Origin: Sphingomonadaceae bacterium
GTDB taxonomy: Bacteria > Pseudomonadota > Alphaproteobacteria > Sphingomonadales > Sphingomonadaceae
Assembly (NCBI GenBank): GCA_024236155.1
Contig: JACKLA010000001.1
Location: forward strand, 186,001 to 250,000
DNA length: 64,000 bases
Direction: 5' to 3'
Below, one piece after another: positions 36,126 to 44,871 of the stretch (positions are counted from its first letter, which is position 1; the number at the start of each line of letters is the position of its first letter). The position numbers were made by a program, and so were the translations under genes. Under the pieces are notes generated by a model. It searched no databases, was not told the origin of the DNA, and was given only the letters and a program-made list of their open reading frames with translations.

Positions 36126-36743
36126 ATGGCAGTGCATTTTCACGAAGAAGACTTGCCCGAAGGCGTGCTGGCGCCCGGGCCTATCGCGGTCGACACCGAG
36201 ACGATGGGGCTGATTACCCATCGCGACCGGCTGTGCGTCGTGCAGATCAGCGACGGCAAGGGCGACGAGCATCTCGTCCGCTTCAAGGTCGGCAGCAGCT
36301 ACGACGCGCCCAACCTCAAGGCGGTGCTGGCCGATCCGTCGCGACTCAAACTCTATCACTTCGCGCGCTTCGACCTTGCAGCGATCGAATATTATCTCGG
36401 CGTGATGGCCGCGCCGGTGTTCTGCACCAAGATCGCCAGCAAGCTGACCCGGACCTATACCGACCGCCACGGCCTCAAATATATCGTCGACGAATTGCTG
36501 GGCGAGAATATCTCCAAGGCCCAGCAATCGAGCGACTGGGGCGCGCCCGAAATCAACGAGGCGCAGCGCGATTACGCCGCGAGCGACGTGCGTTACCTGC
36601 ACCGACTGCACGATGTGCTGGCGACCCGGCTGGAACGCGAAGGGCGGACCGAAATCGCGCAGGCCTGTTTCGAATTCCTGCCCACCCGCGCGCGGCTCGA
36701 CATTGCGGGCTGGCCCGATCACGACATCTTCAGCCACATGTAA
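36126..36743 (+). CDS. rnd: Ribonuclease D (short, exonuclease domain only)
   Basis: A 205-residue 3'-5' exoribonuclease of the DEDDy type. Active-site blocks are AVDTETMGL (about 21-29), YHFARFDLAAIEYYL (about 77-91) and the Y-containing DYAASDVRYLHRLHD (about 149-163). The HRDC domain of E. coli RNase D is absent, as in the short alphaproteobacterial form. It lies 24 bases before lptC and probably shares a transcript with lptCA. Confidence 0.93.
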   Translation: MAVHFHEEDLPEGVLAPGPIAVDTETMGLITHRDRLCVVQISDGKGDEHLVRFKVGSSYDAPNLKAVLADPSRLKLYHFARFDLAAIEYYLGVMAAPVFCTKIASKLTRTYTDRHGLKYIVDELLGENISKAQQSSDWGAPEINEAQRDYAASDVRYLHRLHDVLATRLEREGRTEIAQACFEFLPTRARLDIAGWPDHDIFSHM

Positions 36744-36767
36744 GGGAGCGGCGGCTAGCCGCGCATC

Positions 36768-37433
36768 ATGGTCATCAAGCGACGGATCGAAACCGACGAG
36801 GCGAAGGAGCGGCGCAGCCAGCGCCAGCACTTCGCCGCGCCCGGCGGTTCGCATGACAGGCTGGTGAGTTTCCTTGGCAAGGTGCTGCCGATGGGGGTCG
36901 GTGTCCTTGCCGCCTTCATGGTCATCACCCCGCTCAGCCCGCGCGGCGAGATCAGCTTCCTGCTCGATCGCAACAAGGTGTCGGTGATCCAGGAGCGGCT
37001 GCGGGTCGACAATGCGATGTATCGCGGTTCGGACAATCAGGGCCGCCCCTTTTCGCTGCGCGCAGGCGAAGCGGTCCAGCAATCGAGCCGCGAGGGGATC
37101 GTGCGGATGGACGATTTGCTCGCAACCGTGGTTCTCAACGAAGGGCCCGCGCGGATCGACGCCAAATCCGGGGCCTATGATATCGAAGGCGAAGTGGTCT
37201 CGATCGATGGCGATGTGCGGATGACCGCCGCCGATGGCTATCGCATGCGGGTCAGCGGCGTTGCGGTGGACCTTGAGAACAAGCGCATGGTCGGCAGCGA
37301 TGGTGTCGAAGGGGAAATCCCCGCCGGTTCCTTCTCCGCCAACCGGCTCGAAATCGATATGGGCGCACGCACGCTGGTGCTTGACGGCGCCGCCCGCCTG
37401 CGCATGATCCCCGGCAAATTGAGGATGCCATGA
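36768..37433 (+). CDS. lptC: LPS export bridge protein LptC
   Basis: A 221-residue bitopic protein, one helix near residues 36-56 (VLPMGVGVLAAFMVITPLSP), then a periplasmic jelly-roll domain with beta-strand repeats such as ARIDAKSGAYDIEGEVVSIDGDVRM. It would connect the LptBFG transporter to LptA in LPS transport. Its stop overlaps the lptA ATG (ATGA at 37430-37433). lptB is not next to it in this genome region. Confidence 0.92.
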   Translation: MVIKRRIETDEAKERRSQRQHFAAPGGSHDRLVSFLGKVLPMGVGVLAAFMVITPLSPRGEISFLLDRNKVSVIQERLRVDNAMYRGSDNQGRPFSLRAGEAVQQSSREGIVRMDDLLATVVLNEGPARIDAKSGAYDIEGEVVSIDGDVRMTAADGYRMRVSGVAVDLENKRMVGSDGVEGEIPAGSFSANRLEIDMGARTLVLDGAARLRMIPGKLRMP

Positions 37434-37987
37434 CCAAATCCTATCTCGTCACCGCCGGGCGCAACGCCGTGATCGGCTTCGCCCTGACCGCCGCAGCTTT
37501 CGCCGGTATCCAGGCGGGGGCGCAGGCGATTGCCGGGCACAATTCCAAGGCTCCGGTCAGCTTCGATGCCGGGCGGATCGAATTGCAGGACCGGCAGAAC
37601 CGCGTTGCCCTGTCGGGCAATGTCATGCTGACTCAGGCCGGGTTGACGGTGAAATCGAACCGCATGCTGATCAACTATACCGATGCCGGATCGCTCCAGA
37701 TCCAGCGCATGACCGCGACCGGCGGCGTGCAGGTAACGCGCGGCAATGAGAGCGCGAGCGGCGATATCGCCGTCTATGATTTCAACCGCCGGATCATCAC
37801 CATGGCGGGCAATGTCCGCCTGCGTCGTGGTGCCGACAACCTCAGCGGCGGGCGGCTGGTGATCGACCTCGCCAGCGGCGTGTCGAGCGTGGATGGCCGC
37901 GCATCGGGCTCCTCCTCGGTAACCGGCGAAACGACCACCACCGGCAATGGCCGCGTAACGGGCACCTTCACCGTCCCGCAGGATTGA
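37430..37987 (+). CDS. lptA: LPS transport periplasmic protein LptA
   Basis: A 185-residue OstA-family protein with an N-terminal signal peptide (GFALTAAAFAGIQAGAQA). A slender beta-jelly-roll follows, with SFDAGRIELQDRQNRVALSGNV, GLTVKSNRMLINYTDAG and GGRLVIDLASGVSSVDG. It shuttles or bridges lipopolysaccharide across the periplasm to LptDE. It overlaps lptC and its stop lies 6 bases from the convergent regulator gene. In many relatives lptB follows; here the AT-richer region starts instead. Confidence 0.9.
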   Translation: MTKSYLVTAGRNAVIGFALTAAAFAGIQAGAQAIAGHNSKAPVSFDAGRIELQDRQNRVALSGNVMLTQAGLTVKSNRMLINYTDAGSLQIQRMTATGGVQVTRGNESASGDIAVYDFNRRIITMAGNVRLRRGADNLSGGRLVIDLASGVSSVDGRASGSSSVTGETTTTGNGRVTGTFTVPQD

Positions 37988-37993
37988 GTCTTG

Positions 37994-39658
37994 CTAACTC
38001 CCTCGTTGCGCCAGTTTTTGTTCTATTTGCGCGCGGGATTGCTCGTTCCATATCAGTGTCGGGATGATCTTTTTTATGTGCGCAAGATCGCCTGGTAGAA
38101 GTTCGCCCTGTATATAGCGATCCATCTCCTGGTTGAATCTGCCAAGTTCTGATGTTTCAGATCCATTCAGAATCGGCGGGGTTGATTGCGCCAGCAATGC
38201 CTCCTTGTCAGCAATAACGGCTGATACGGACATATACACCCGTAGTAACGGACTTTGGCTGTCTTGATTTGCGACAATCAGGCGCTCGATGCGGTTGTCC
38301 CAGAACGAACGGAACCGCTTCGTTTCTTCGCACCCGTATGCGTCTGCAATTATTGCCAGTTCTAGCGCGGGGTAGGTCCTGCCCCGCGAAAATCCCTCGA
38401 TTGCGTAACCGCGGGCATTCTCGCAAGACCCTTCCCCTATCAGCATCTTGGCGGCGACGGTGTTGGCATATGTATTTTTCGGGGCTGCGCGAAGTATATC
38501 CTCGATCCTTTTCCACTCGGGCTGTTCTCTCTTTATCACCCCGCCACCAGCCCTGACTTTCTGGACATCGAGGAAGACCTCGCGTGCTGCAAAATAAGGA
38601 TAGTAAGTGCCGTTGGGGAACTTCTTGAGGCAGTAATCGAGCGGTCGCAACTCGGTCTCACCTTCCGAACGGAAATTTTCAATCGACAGGAAGCATTCGA
38701 AGTCGTTCGCCGGCTTTCCTGCAATTTTCTTCGCCAGATATTCGCTCAGGCTGCCCGCAGGCGAGACTATGCTTGTCACCTTATCGGAAATCCCATCTCG
38801 CAGGTCATCGACGTCGCTGTATCGCGCGCTTTTCTCCGTAATTATCGTTCCGCTCCGGTCACGCAGGCTCACGAATGCGTCGAATTCGCCCTGGTTCCGA
38901 CGGGAAATCGAGACGAGCAAACTATAGTCGGATGATGCCGCAAATTCTGTCGCCAAGGTCCGGCTGACCAGCGATTTCTGGAGCAGGGTGTCGATGTCGT
39001 TCGACAGATTGACTTTGAGATCGTCTGTTTCTTTTGCGGTGATGAGGTCGGCAGCGACCCGAAGTTCTGTACTAATTGTAGGTGGTCCGGTGATTTCGGG
39101 CGAAAGTGCCTCCACTTTCTGATCGGAAATCCAGCCACCAACGATCGTGATGGCGACTAGCATTAGGAACGAGCCAATCACGTACTTCGGCCAGGAGTTC
39201 GTCCAGTGAACACCGGCTTGGCCGGGATGATGTGTCGGCTGCGTCTGAGGATTCATCGCTGGTTCGATTGGCCGAATTGGCTCAGGGGTTCCCGGTGCCA
39301 ATTCTGGGTATGCAATAGCGACAGGGGCTAATCTCAGTCGGTACTCACCTGACCGAATGTACACTGCATGTTCGGCACCGGGCTTGTGCAGGCGATAATA
39401 TTGGAGAAGTGACTTTCGCAAGCGCCCGACCTGAACGCGAACCGAACTGTCAGTTGTCTCGTCGAAGTCATCACCCCGACCAAGACCATCGACCGCAATC
39501 ATATACTGTGAGGGCGACGGATTTCCAGCCTGCACCGATTGAGCCAGAAAAGCCAATATTCGTGATTGAGCGGGAGCGCGAGCGAGCGCCTCGCTTTGCA
39601 GAATACGTTCGACTTCGCGGGCGACGGCGTCCGCATGATCTGGCGAATTTGGTAACAT
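37994..39658 (-). CDS. Membrane-anchored transcriptional-regulator-like protein
   Basis: A 554-residue protein that I can only describe. Residues 10-110 read like the DNA-binding or regulatory N-terminal domain found in some adenylate-cyclase-like and TolB/CadC-type regulators: QSRILAFLAQSVQ, YMIAVDGLGRGDDFDE, SSVRVQVGRLRKSLLQYY and YIRSGEYRLRLAP. A single membrane helix follows at about 162-182 (YVIGSFLMLVAITIVGGWI). The remaining 370 residues look extracytoplasmic and contain Cys (FECFLSIENF, PLDYCLKKFP, GSCENARGY, YGCEET) and TPR-like helices. It lies in DNA visibly lower in G+C than its neighbours and is divergent from the PilZ gene. It could sense an envelope signal; the regulon is unknown. 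Confidence 0.6.
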   Translation of the reverse strand: MLPNSPDHADAVAREVERILQSEALARAPAQSRILAFLAQSVQAGNPSPSQYMIAVDGLGRGDDFDETTDSSVRVQVGRLRKSLLQYYRLHKPGAEHAVYIRSGEYRLRLAPVAIAYPELAPGTPEPIRPIEPAMNPQTQPTHHPGQAGVHWTNSWPKYVIGSFLMLVAITIVGGWISDQKVEALSPEITGPPTISTELRVAADLITAKETDDLKVNLSNDIDTLLQKSLVSRTLATEFAASSDYSLLVSISRRNQGEFDAFVSLRDRSGTIITEKSARYSDVDDLRDGISDKVTSIVSPAGSLSEYLAKKIAGKPANDFECFLSIENFRSEGETELRPLDYCLKKFPNGTYYPYFAAREVFLDVQKVRAGGGVIKREQPEWKRIEDILRAAPKNTYANTVAAKMLIGEGSCENARGYAIEGFSRGRTYPALELAIIADAYGCEETKRFRSFWDNRIERLIVANQDSQSPLLRVYMSVSAVIADKEALLAQSTPPILNGSETSELGRFNQEMDRYIQGELLPGDLAHIKKIIPTLIWNEQSRAQIEQKLAQRGS

Positions 39659-39773
39659 GACCCTGTAACCCGAGTGACACCGGAATTAATTTCGACTTGG
39701 GTCCTCATCGTAACGCTCGAGCGCGGCACTTTAATTATTATCGATATAACAGTGCTTTGCGCGCGGTGTTACG

Positions 39774-39790
39774 TTACATTTACCGTGTAA
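39774..39790. promoter_or_regulatory. Inverted repeat in the divergent intergenic region
   Basis: TTACA (39774-39778), 7 bases, TGTAA (39786-39790), in the 268-base gap between the regulator-like gene (start 39658) and the PilZ gene. It overlaps GTTACGTTACAT, so the pattern is imperfect and could be chance in AT-rich DNA. It may be the binding site of the regulator encoded on the left. Confidence 0.3.
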
Positions 39791-39839
39791 AACTCCCAAA
39801 GTCCAGACCCAGGCCCCATCAAATGGGTCGTCGAGGCCA

Positions 39840-39879
39840 GTTGGTCCTGCCCCGGCACGTTGAGGTGGTTGGTCCTGCC
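39840..39879 (+). repeat. Two copies of a 12-bp direct repeat
   Basis: GTTGGTCCTGCC at 39840-39851 and again at 39868-39879 (28-bp period); flanking bases GAGG and CAGC/CCGGC are also partly shared. It lies 48-87 bases before the start of the PilZ gene. Function unknown; a duplicated activator site is possible. Confidence 0.5.
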
Positions 39880-39926
39880 TCAGCAGATTCGAAACCGGGC
39901 CATTTTGGTGGTTGGAGTTGATGATC

Positions 39927-40475
39927 ATGCAGTACAATGATCGCCGGGTGTCATCCCGCCCGAGTATCCGATACCAACCAGCGTGCATTGAGATCGACGG
40001 GAATACATCCGTCGCTCTGATGCGCGACCTGACCGAAAATGGTGCCGGTTTCGAATGCGATATGGATTTGATGACGGGGCAACCGATCCGCTATCGCTGG
40101 GGGAACAAGGACTTCCACTACGGCAGAGTTGTCTGGGTCGAAAACGGGCGTTTTGGCGTCGAAAATCGTTCCGATATTCCAAAGCCAACGCACGATGATT
40201 GTTACCGCTATCGCTCAGTGCGGGTCCCGACGGCGATTGGCGGAGTTGCATATGTTGATGGCAAGCGCAAAGATTGCGAAGTGTTGAACATCGCGCAACG
40301 CGGCGTCTGCATCTCAATTTCAGGGATTGTCGAGAGAGGCTCTCTCGCCACAATAAAAATCGGCAAGCATTGCCTGGAAGCGGCAACAGCCAAATGGGTG
40401 GAAGGCGAAAGGCTGGGATTCGCGCTCTCCCGCCCACTCCGTCTAGGCGAAATTTCCGCGATGTTGGCGGCATAA
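39927..40475 (+). CDS. Protein with two PilZ-like domains
   Basis: A 182-residue protein from ATG 39927, chosen because GGAG at 39914-39917 is 9 bases before it (ATG 39921 would be only 3 away). Two halves repeat the PilZ plan. Half one: DRRVSSRPSIRY then RDLTENGAGFECD. Half two: YRYRSVRVPTAIGGVA then VLNIAQRGVCISIS. PilZ domains bind cyclic di-GMP through RxxxR and (D/N)xSxxG; here the second box is DLTENG and NIAQRG, so both copies are imperfect and binding is uncertain. It is a candidate c-di-GMP receptor or a degenerate adaptor. It is followed 1 base later by a small secreted protein. Confidence 0.72.
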   Translation: MQYNDRRVSSRPSIRYQPACIEIDGNTSVALMRDLTENGAGFECDMDLMTGQPIRYRWGNKDFHYGRVVWVENGRFGVENRSDIPKPTHDDCYRYRSVRVPTAIGGVAYVDGKRKDCEVLNIAQRGVCISISGIVERGSLATIKIGKHCLEAATAKWVEGERLGFALSRPLRLGEISAMLAA

Positions 40476-40476
40476 T

Positions 40477-40782
40477 ATGGCCAACTCTGCCCAACATCAA
40501 AAACCGTATGTTCTGAACATCTGCATTACTGCCATCGCTGTGGCCTCTTTGCTGCAATCACCGGGAGTGAGCGCGCGAGAAGCTCAGAATAGCGGAAAAA
40601 CACATTCGACAGAGCAGCGGAAACCACCGAGCGCGCGCGCCTCTGGCAGAGCGACAGCAACCATTGCCACCCCTCTTCGCGTGAAATTCAATGCCGATTC
40701 AAACACCTTCGCACTAGAGCGGGATGTATTTCATTCCACCTATCGGCAACCAGACGGCACAACCATACTCAGCTTACAATAG
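40477..40782 (+). CDS. Small secreted protein downstream of the PilZ gene
   Basis: A 101-residue protein whose ATG begins 1 base after the PilZ stop (TAATATG). It has a signal peptide (NICITAIAVASLLQSPGVSA, about 14-33), then a basic, Ser/Thr/Gln-rich stretch and the hydrophilic FNADSNTFALERDVFHSTYR. There is no known domain. It may be co-translated with the PilZ protein. It resembles no family I can name. Confidence 0.6.
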   Translation: MANSAQHQKPYVLNICITAIAVASLLQSPGVSAREAQNSGKTHSTEQRKPPSARASGRATATIATPLRVKFNADSNTFALERDVFHSTYRQPDGTTILSLQ

Positions 40783-40812
40783 GCCTTTATTGTAGACATA
40801 GCTGGATTTGTT

Positions 40813-41844
40813 TTACTTGCGCGGCGCGGCGGCGCGGGCGATTTCAGCCAGCCCCTGTGACAGCAGGAGTTCCGCCGACTGGTTGTTGCCCAGCAGCGCG
40901 CGGTGGAGTTCGACCAGCCGGTTGACCAGCCGGTCTAGCCGCTGCCCGCGCCAGCGGCGAATCTGCTTTTCGATATCGCGCACGTCTTTCCAGAAGATGC
41001 GGCGGGCGCGCTTTTCCTGCTCGATTGCCCCCGATATATCGCCGCGCGGGCCGATCTTCGCTGACAATTGTGCCAGCTGCGCGGTACGCCGCTCGAATGC
41101 GAGCAGCACGCCCACCGGGTTGAGCGACAGTTCCTGCACCCGCTGCAATTCGGCCTGCAGCTTGTTCACATCACCCGCGAGCACGGCATTCACCACCGGC
41201 ATGAAACCGTCGTCTTCGGTTTTCGCCCCGATTTCGTCGAGATGCTCGACCGTGGCCGAAACCGGGCGCTCGGGCGAGGCATCGAGATAGAGCGCCAGCT
41301 TCTCGACCTCGGACCCGGCCAGCCGGATATCCATCCCGGCGGCCCGCGCGATGCGTTCGGCGAGGTCGCCGTTGAGATGGACCCCCAACCCGTCACCCAT
41401 GCTGCGAATGGTTTGCGCGATATCGCGCAATTCGGGCGGGTAGAACATCGCCACCAGCGCATCGTCGCGCTTTTCGAGCAGCTTGGCGATGCGTGATTTG
41501 TCGGTCGCAGAGGCGGCGACGATCAGCACCGGGCAGGCATCCCCAGTGCCGAGCAGCAGATTGCCGACCGCATCGAGCGCCTCGTCCCCGCTCGTGCGCA
41601 CCCAGATATGCCGCGCATCGCCGAACAGCGATCCCGACCGCGCCTCGTCACCCAGCAGGACCGGGTCCTTGCGCAAATCCGCGCCGGAAATCTCCACCCT
41701 TTCGCCGGGATCGTCGAGCAGAGAGGCGATGCGGCCCGCAGCGGCCGACGCCCCTGCCTCGTCCGGCCCGCAGAAATAGAACACCGAACATTGCTTTGCA
41801 GCGCGCTGCGCCTGCCCGGCAAAGTCACGCTGGGTTGCCTTCAC
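40813..41844 (-). CDS. holA: DNA polymerase III delta subunit
   Basis: A 343-residue clamp-loader subunit. The start is GTG 41844 (VKATQRDFAGQ) with GAAGG 7 bases upstream and 10 bases after the lptE stop; a longer frame would overlap lptE. AAA+-like features include SVFYFCGPDEAGASAAAGRI, GDARHIWVRTSGDEALDAV and a C-terminal helical clamp-binding domain (IFWKDVRDIEKQIRRWRGQ). The gene order DUF3576-leuS-lptE-holA supports the call. Confidence 0.88.
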   Translation of the reverse strand: MKATQRDFAGQAQRAAKQCSVFYFCGPDEAGASAAAGRIASLLDDPGERVEISGADLRKDPVLLGDEARSGSLFGDARHIWVRTSGDEALDAVGNLLLGTGDACPVLIVAASATDKSRIAKLLEKRDDALVAMFYPPELRDIAQTIRSMGDGLGVHLNGDLAERIARAAGMDIRLAGSEVEKLALYLDASPERPVSATVEHLDEIGAKTEDDGFMPVVNAVLAGDVNKLQAELQRVQELSLNPVGVLLAFERRTAQLAQLSAKIGPRGDISGAIEQEKRARRIFWKDVRDIEKQIRRWRGQRLDRLVNRLVELHRALLGNNQSAELLLSQGLAEIARAAAPRK

Positions 41845-41854
41845 GCCCCGGCCT

Positions 41855-42346
41855 TCACTGCCGCTCGCGCAGCACGAGCGAGAGCTGCGTAACGATACGG
41901 CTGGCAACTTCCTGCGTCAGGTTTTCAAGCGCGCGATCCTCTGCCGCGATAGTGGCATATTCGCTCGATACGACATCGATACCCGCATCCGCACCGGAAG
42001 TCCGATCGAGCAGGATTTCCCCGCTGACGATATCCACCAGCTGGTAACGCGCGCGCAGGATGCGCCGCTCGCGCCCGACGGTGTCATCGCTCAGCACGCC
42101 CAGTCCCTCGATCTGGTCGTCGAGCCGGACGTCGAGCCGGTATTGCGGGGTCGGGTTGCCCGCGATGCCGAGCCGGTCGTTCAGCGCATTCTGCATCAGC
42201 CAGCCAGCCTTGCCCTGGATCGGCGAGACTTCGACCGCCGCCAGCCCCTGCGCGACCTGCCCGTTGCTGCCGCCCGCATACATCGGCTGCAATCCGCAGG
42301 CAGACAGCGCCAGAGCAAGGGCAGAAAGGGCGAGAATGCGGATCAC
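41855..42346 (-). CDS. lptE: LPS assembly lipoprotein LptE
   Basis: A 163-residue outer-membrane lipoprotein, lipobox LSAC (Cys 17, ALSACGLQPMYAGG). The LptE/RlpB-like alpha-beta fold shows as YRLDVRLDDQIEGLGVLSDD, RRILRARYQLVDIVSGEILL and the C-terminal helix LENLTQEVASRIVTQLSLVL. It plugs LptD and helps insert LPS at the cell surface. It overlaps the leuS stop by 4 bases, so it is translated with leuS and holA. Confidence 0.9.
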   Translation of the reverse strand: MIRILALSALALALSACGLQPMYAGGSNGQVAQGLAAVEVSPIQGKAGWLMQNALNDRLGIAGNPTPQYRLDVRLDDQIEGLGVLSDDTVGRERRILRARYQLVDIVSGEILLDRTSGADAGIDVVSSEYATIAAEDRALENLTQEVASRIVTQLSLVLRERQ

Positions 42347-44871
42347 GTTACGATATTCACCAGCCTGTCGGGCACCACGATGACCTTGCGCACCTCTGCG
42401 CCGTCGATCGAACGCTGCACCTTCTCGCTGGCAAGCGCAAGCGCCTCCAGCTCATCCTTGGGCAATCCCTTGGCGACACTCAGCGTATCGCGCAGCTTGC
42501 CCTTGTGCTGGACGGCGATGGTTACCTCGTCATCGACCAGCAGTGCGGGATCGACCGTGGGCCAGTCGTCTTCGGTGACAAGGCCAATCCCGAGGTTGAA
42601 CCTGTCGCGCGCTTCTTCGGCGAGGTGCGGCATCATCGGGCTGACAAGGATTGCCAGCTTGCGGATCGCGTCCGACCGGCTGGCCGAAAGCTCTGCCTTC
42701 TCGATCGCGCCGGTCAATTCGTAGATCCGCGCCACCGCCTTGTTGAAGGACAGGGCTTCGATATCCTCGGCCACTGCCGCCACGGTCTGGTTCAATTTGC
42801 GATCGAGCGCCTTGTCGTGGTTGGCATCCGCCCCTGCGCCGCCATTGCCGCATTGCGCGAACAATCTCCACAGCCGCTGGACGAAGCGCCAGCAGCCTTC
42901 GATGCCCGCTTCGGACCATGGCAGGTCGCGTTCGGGCGGGCTGTCGCTGAGCATGAACCAGCGCACCGCATCGGCGCCATAGGCCGCGATGATCTCGTCC
43001 GGGTCGACGACATTCTTCTTCGACTTGGACATCTTGATGACGCGGCCGATATCGACCGGCGCACCATCGTCCTTCAGTGTCGCGCCATCGCCGGTCCGCT
43101 CGACTTCGCCCGGCGTGAAATAGCTCTCGCGACCATCGATCACCCGGGAATAGGTTTCGTGCGTCACCATGCCCTGCGTGAACAGCGATGCGAAGGGCTC
43201 CTTCACATCGATCATCCCGCAATGGGCGAGCGCGCGGGTCCAGAAGCGAGCGTAGAGCAAATGCAGGATGGCATGCTCAATCCCGCCGATATATTGTTCG
43301 ACCGGCAGCCATTTGGCGATCTCGTCGCGTTCGAACGGTTTGTCATCGGGCTGGCTGGCGAAGCGCAGGAAATACCAGCTCGAATCCACGAATGTGTCGA
43401 GCGTATCGGTCTCGCGGGTCGCCGCGCCGCCGCAGGTCGGGCAGGTGGTGTGCTTCCACGTCGGATGGCGCAGAAGCGGGTTGCCCGGCGTCTGGAAATC
43501 GACATCTTCGGGCAGGGTGACCGGCAGCTGTTCCTTCGGCACCGGCACCACACCACACGCATCGCAATGGATAAAGGGGATCGGCGTGCCCCAGTACCGC
43601 TGGCGCGAAACGCCCCAGTCGCGCAGGCGCCACACGGTCTTGCCTTCGCCCCGACCCTGTTCCTCGATCCGGCGAATGATCTCGCGCTTGGCGGGCTCGA
43701 CCTCCATCCCATCGAGGAAATCGGAATTGACCAGCACCCCGTCACCGGCTTCGGCCTCGCCGTCGAACGGCTTGCCCGCATCCTCAATGCTCGCGGCGAC
43801 GACGCGCGGGATTGGCAGGCCATATTTGGTCGCGAATTCGAAGTCGCGCTGGTCATGCCCCGGCACCGCCATGATCGCGCCGGTGCCATAATCCATCAGC
43901 ACGAAATTCGCGATATAGACCGGCAGGTCGGCGCCGGTGAACGGGTGCTTCGCGGTGATGCCGGTGTCGAAGCCCAGCTTTTCGGCGGTTTCGAGTTCGG
44001 CAGCGGTGGTGCCGCCCTTCTTGCACAGCGCGATGAATTCGCGCGCCGCATCGCTGTCCACCGACTGCGCAACCGGATGGTCCGCCGCCACCGCGACGAA
44101 GCTCGCCCCGAAAATCGTGTCAGGACGCGTGGTATAGACCGGCAGCTTTTCGCCGTTCGACAGGTCGAAACTGAACTCCAGCCCCCTCGATTTGCCGATC
44201 CAGTTTTCCTGCATCAGCCGGACCTTGTCGGGCCATGTGTCGAGGCCGCCCAGCCCCTCCAGCAGTTCTTCGGCGAAATCGGTGATCTTGAGGAACCACT
44301 GGGCGAGCTTGCGCTTCTCGACCTCGGCACCGCTGCGCCAGCCCTTGCCGTCGATCACCTGCTCATTGGCGAGCACGGTCATGTCGACCGGGTCCCAGTT
44401 GACCTCGCTTTCCTTGCGATAAACTAGGCCCGCTTCGTAAAGCGCGATGAACAGCGCCTGCTCGTGGCCGTAATATTCGGGATCGCAGGTGGCGAATTCC
44501 CTGGACCAGTCGAGCGCGAAGCCGATCCGTTTCAGCTGTGCCTTCATGTTGGCGATATTCTCGCGCGTCCAGCCGCCGGGGTGGACGCCCTTTTCCATCG
44601 CCGCATTTTCCGCCGGCATGCCGAAAGCATCCCACCCCATCGGGTGCAGCACCTCGTGCCCGCGCATCTTCTTGTAGCGCGCAAGCACGTCGCCCATCGT
44701 GTAGTTGCGCACATGGCCGATATGGATGCGCCCCGAGGGATAGGGGAACATCTCGAGCACGTAGCTCTTGGGCTTGTTGCTATTGCTGTCGGCTTCGAAG
44801 CATTTTGCCTCGTCCCACGCAGCCTGCCAGCGCCCGTCGGCGCTCGACGGATCGAAACGGTTATCGGTCAT
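42343..44871 (-). CDS. leuS: Leucyl-tRNA synthetase
   Basis: An 842-residue class I aminoacyl-tRNA synthetase charging tRNA-Leu. The HIGH box is YPSGRIHIGHVRNYTMGD (about 47-64), the KMSKS loop is VIKMSKSKKNVVDP (about 614), and the CP1 editing insertion (about 225-420) contains TTRPDTIFGASFVAVAADHP. A zinc site is present in CDACGVVPVPKEQ and CPTCGGAATRETDT. Length is normal. It lies in the operon DUF3576-leuS-lptE-holA. Confidence 0.98.
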   Translation of the reverse strand: MTDNRFDPSSADGRWQAAWDEAKCFEADSNSNKPKSYVLEMFPYPSGRIHIGHVRNYTMGDVLARYKKMRGHEVLHPMGWDAFGMPAENAAMEKGVHPGGWTRENIANMKAQLKRIGFALDWSREFATCDPEYYGHEQALFIALYEAGLVYRKESEVNWDPVDMTVLANEQVIDGKGWRSGAEVEKRKLAQWFLKITDFAEELLEGLGGLDTWPDKVRLMQENWIGKSRGLEFSFDLSNGEKLPVYTTRPDTIFGASFVAVAADHPVAQSVDSDAAREFIALCKKGGTTAAELETAEKLGFDTGITAKHPFTGADLPVYIANFVLMDYGTGAIMAVPGHDQRDFEFATKYGLPIPRVVAASIEDAGKPFDGEAEAGDGVLVNSDFLDGMEVEPAKREIIRRIEEQGRGEGKTVWRLRDWGVSRQRYWGTPIPFIHCDACGVVPVPKEQLPVTLPEDVDFQTPGNPLLRHPTWKHTTCPTCGGAATRETDTLDTFVDSSWYFLRFASQPDDKPFERDEIAKWLPVEQYIGGIEHAILHLLYARFWTRALAHCGMIDVKEPFASLFTQGMVTHETYSRVIDGRESYFTPGEVERTGDGATLKDDGAPVDIGRVIKMSKSKKNVVDPDEIIAAYGADAVRWFMLSDSPPERDLPWSEAGIEGCWRFVQRLWRLFAQCGNGGAGADANHDKALDRKLNQTVAAVAEDIEALSFNKAVARIYELTGAIEKAELSASRSDAIRKLAILVSPMMPHLAEEARDRFNLGIGLVTEDDWPTVDPALLVDDEVTIAVQHKGKLRDTLSVAKGLPKDELEALALASEKVQRSIDGAEVRKVIVVPDRLVNIVT

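Noticed and set aside
39727..39760. Possible -35/-10 promoter in the AT-rich stretch near ATTATCGATATAACA
   Set aside because: The region is AT-rich enough that such matches occur by chance; no boxed promoter was reported.
42505..44427. 640-codon plus-strand frame opposite leuS
   Set aside because: Antisense of leuS with no recognisable domain; the leuS motifs are intact on the other strand.
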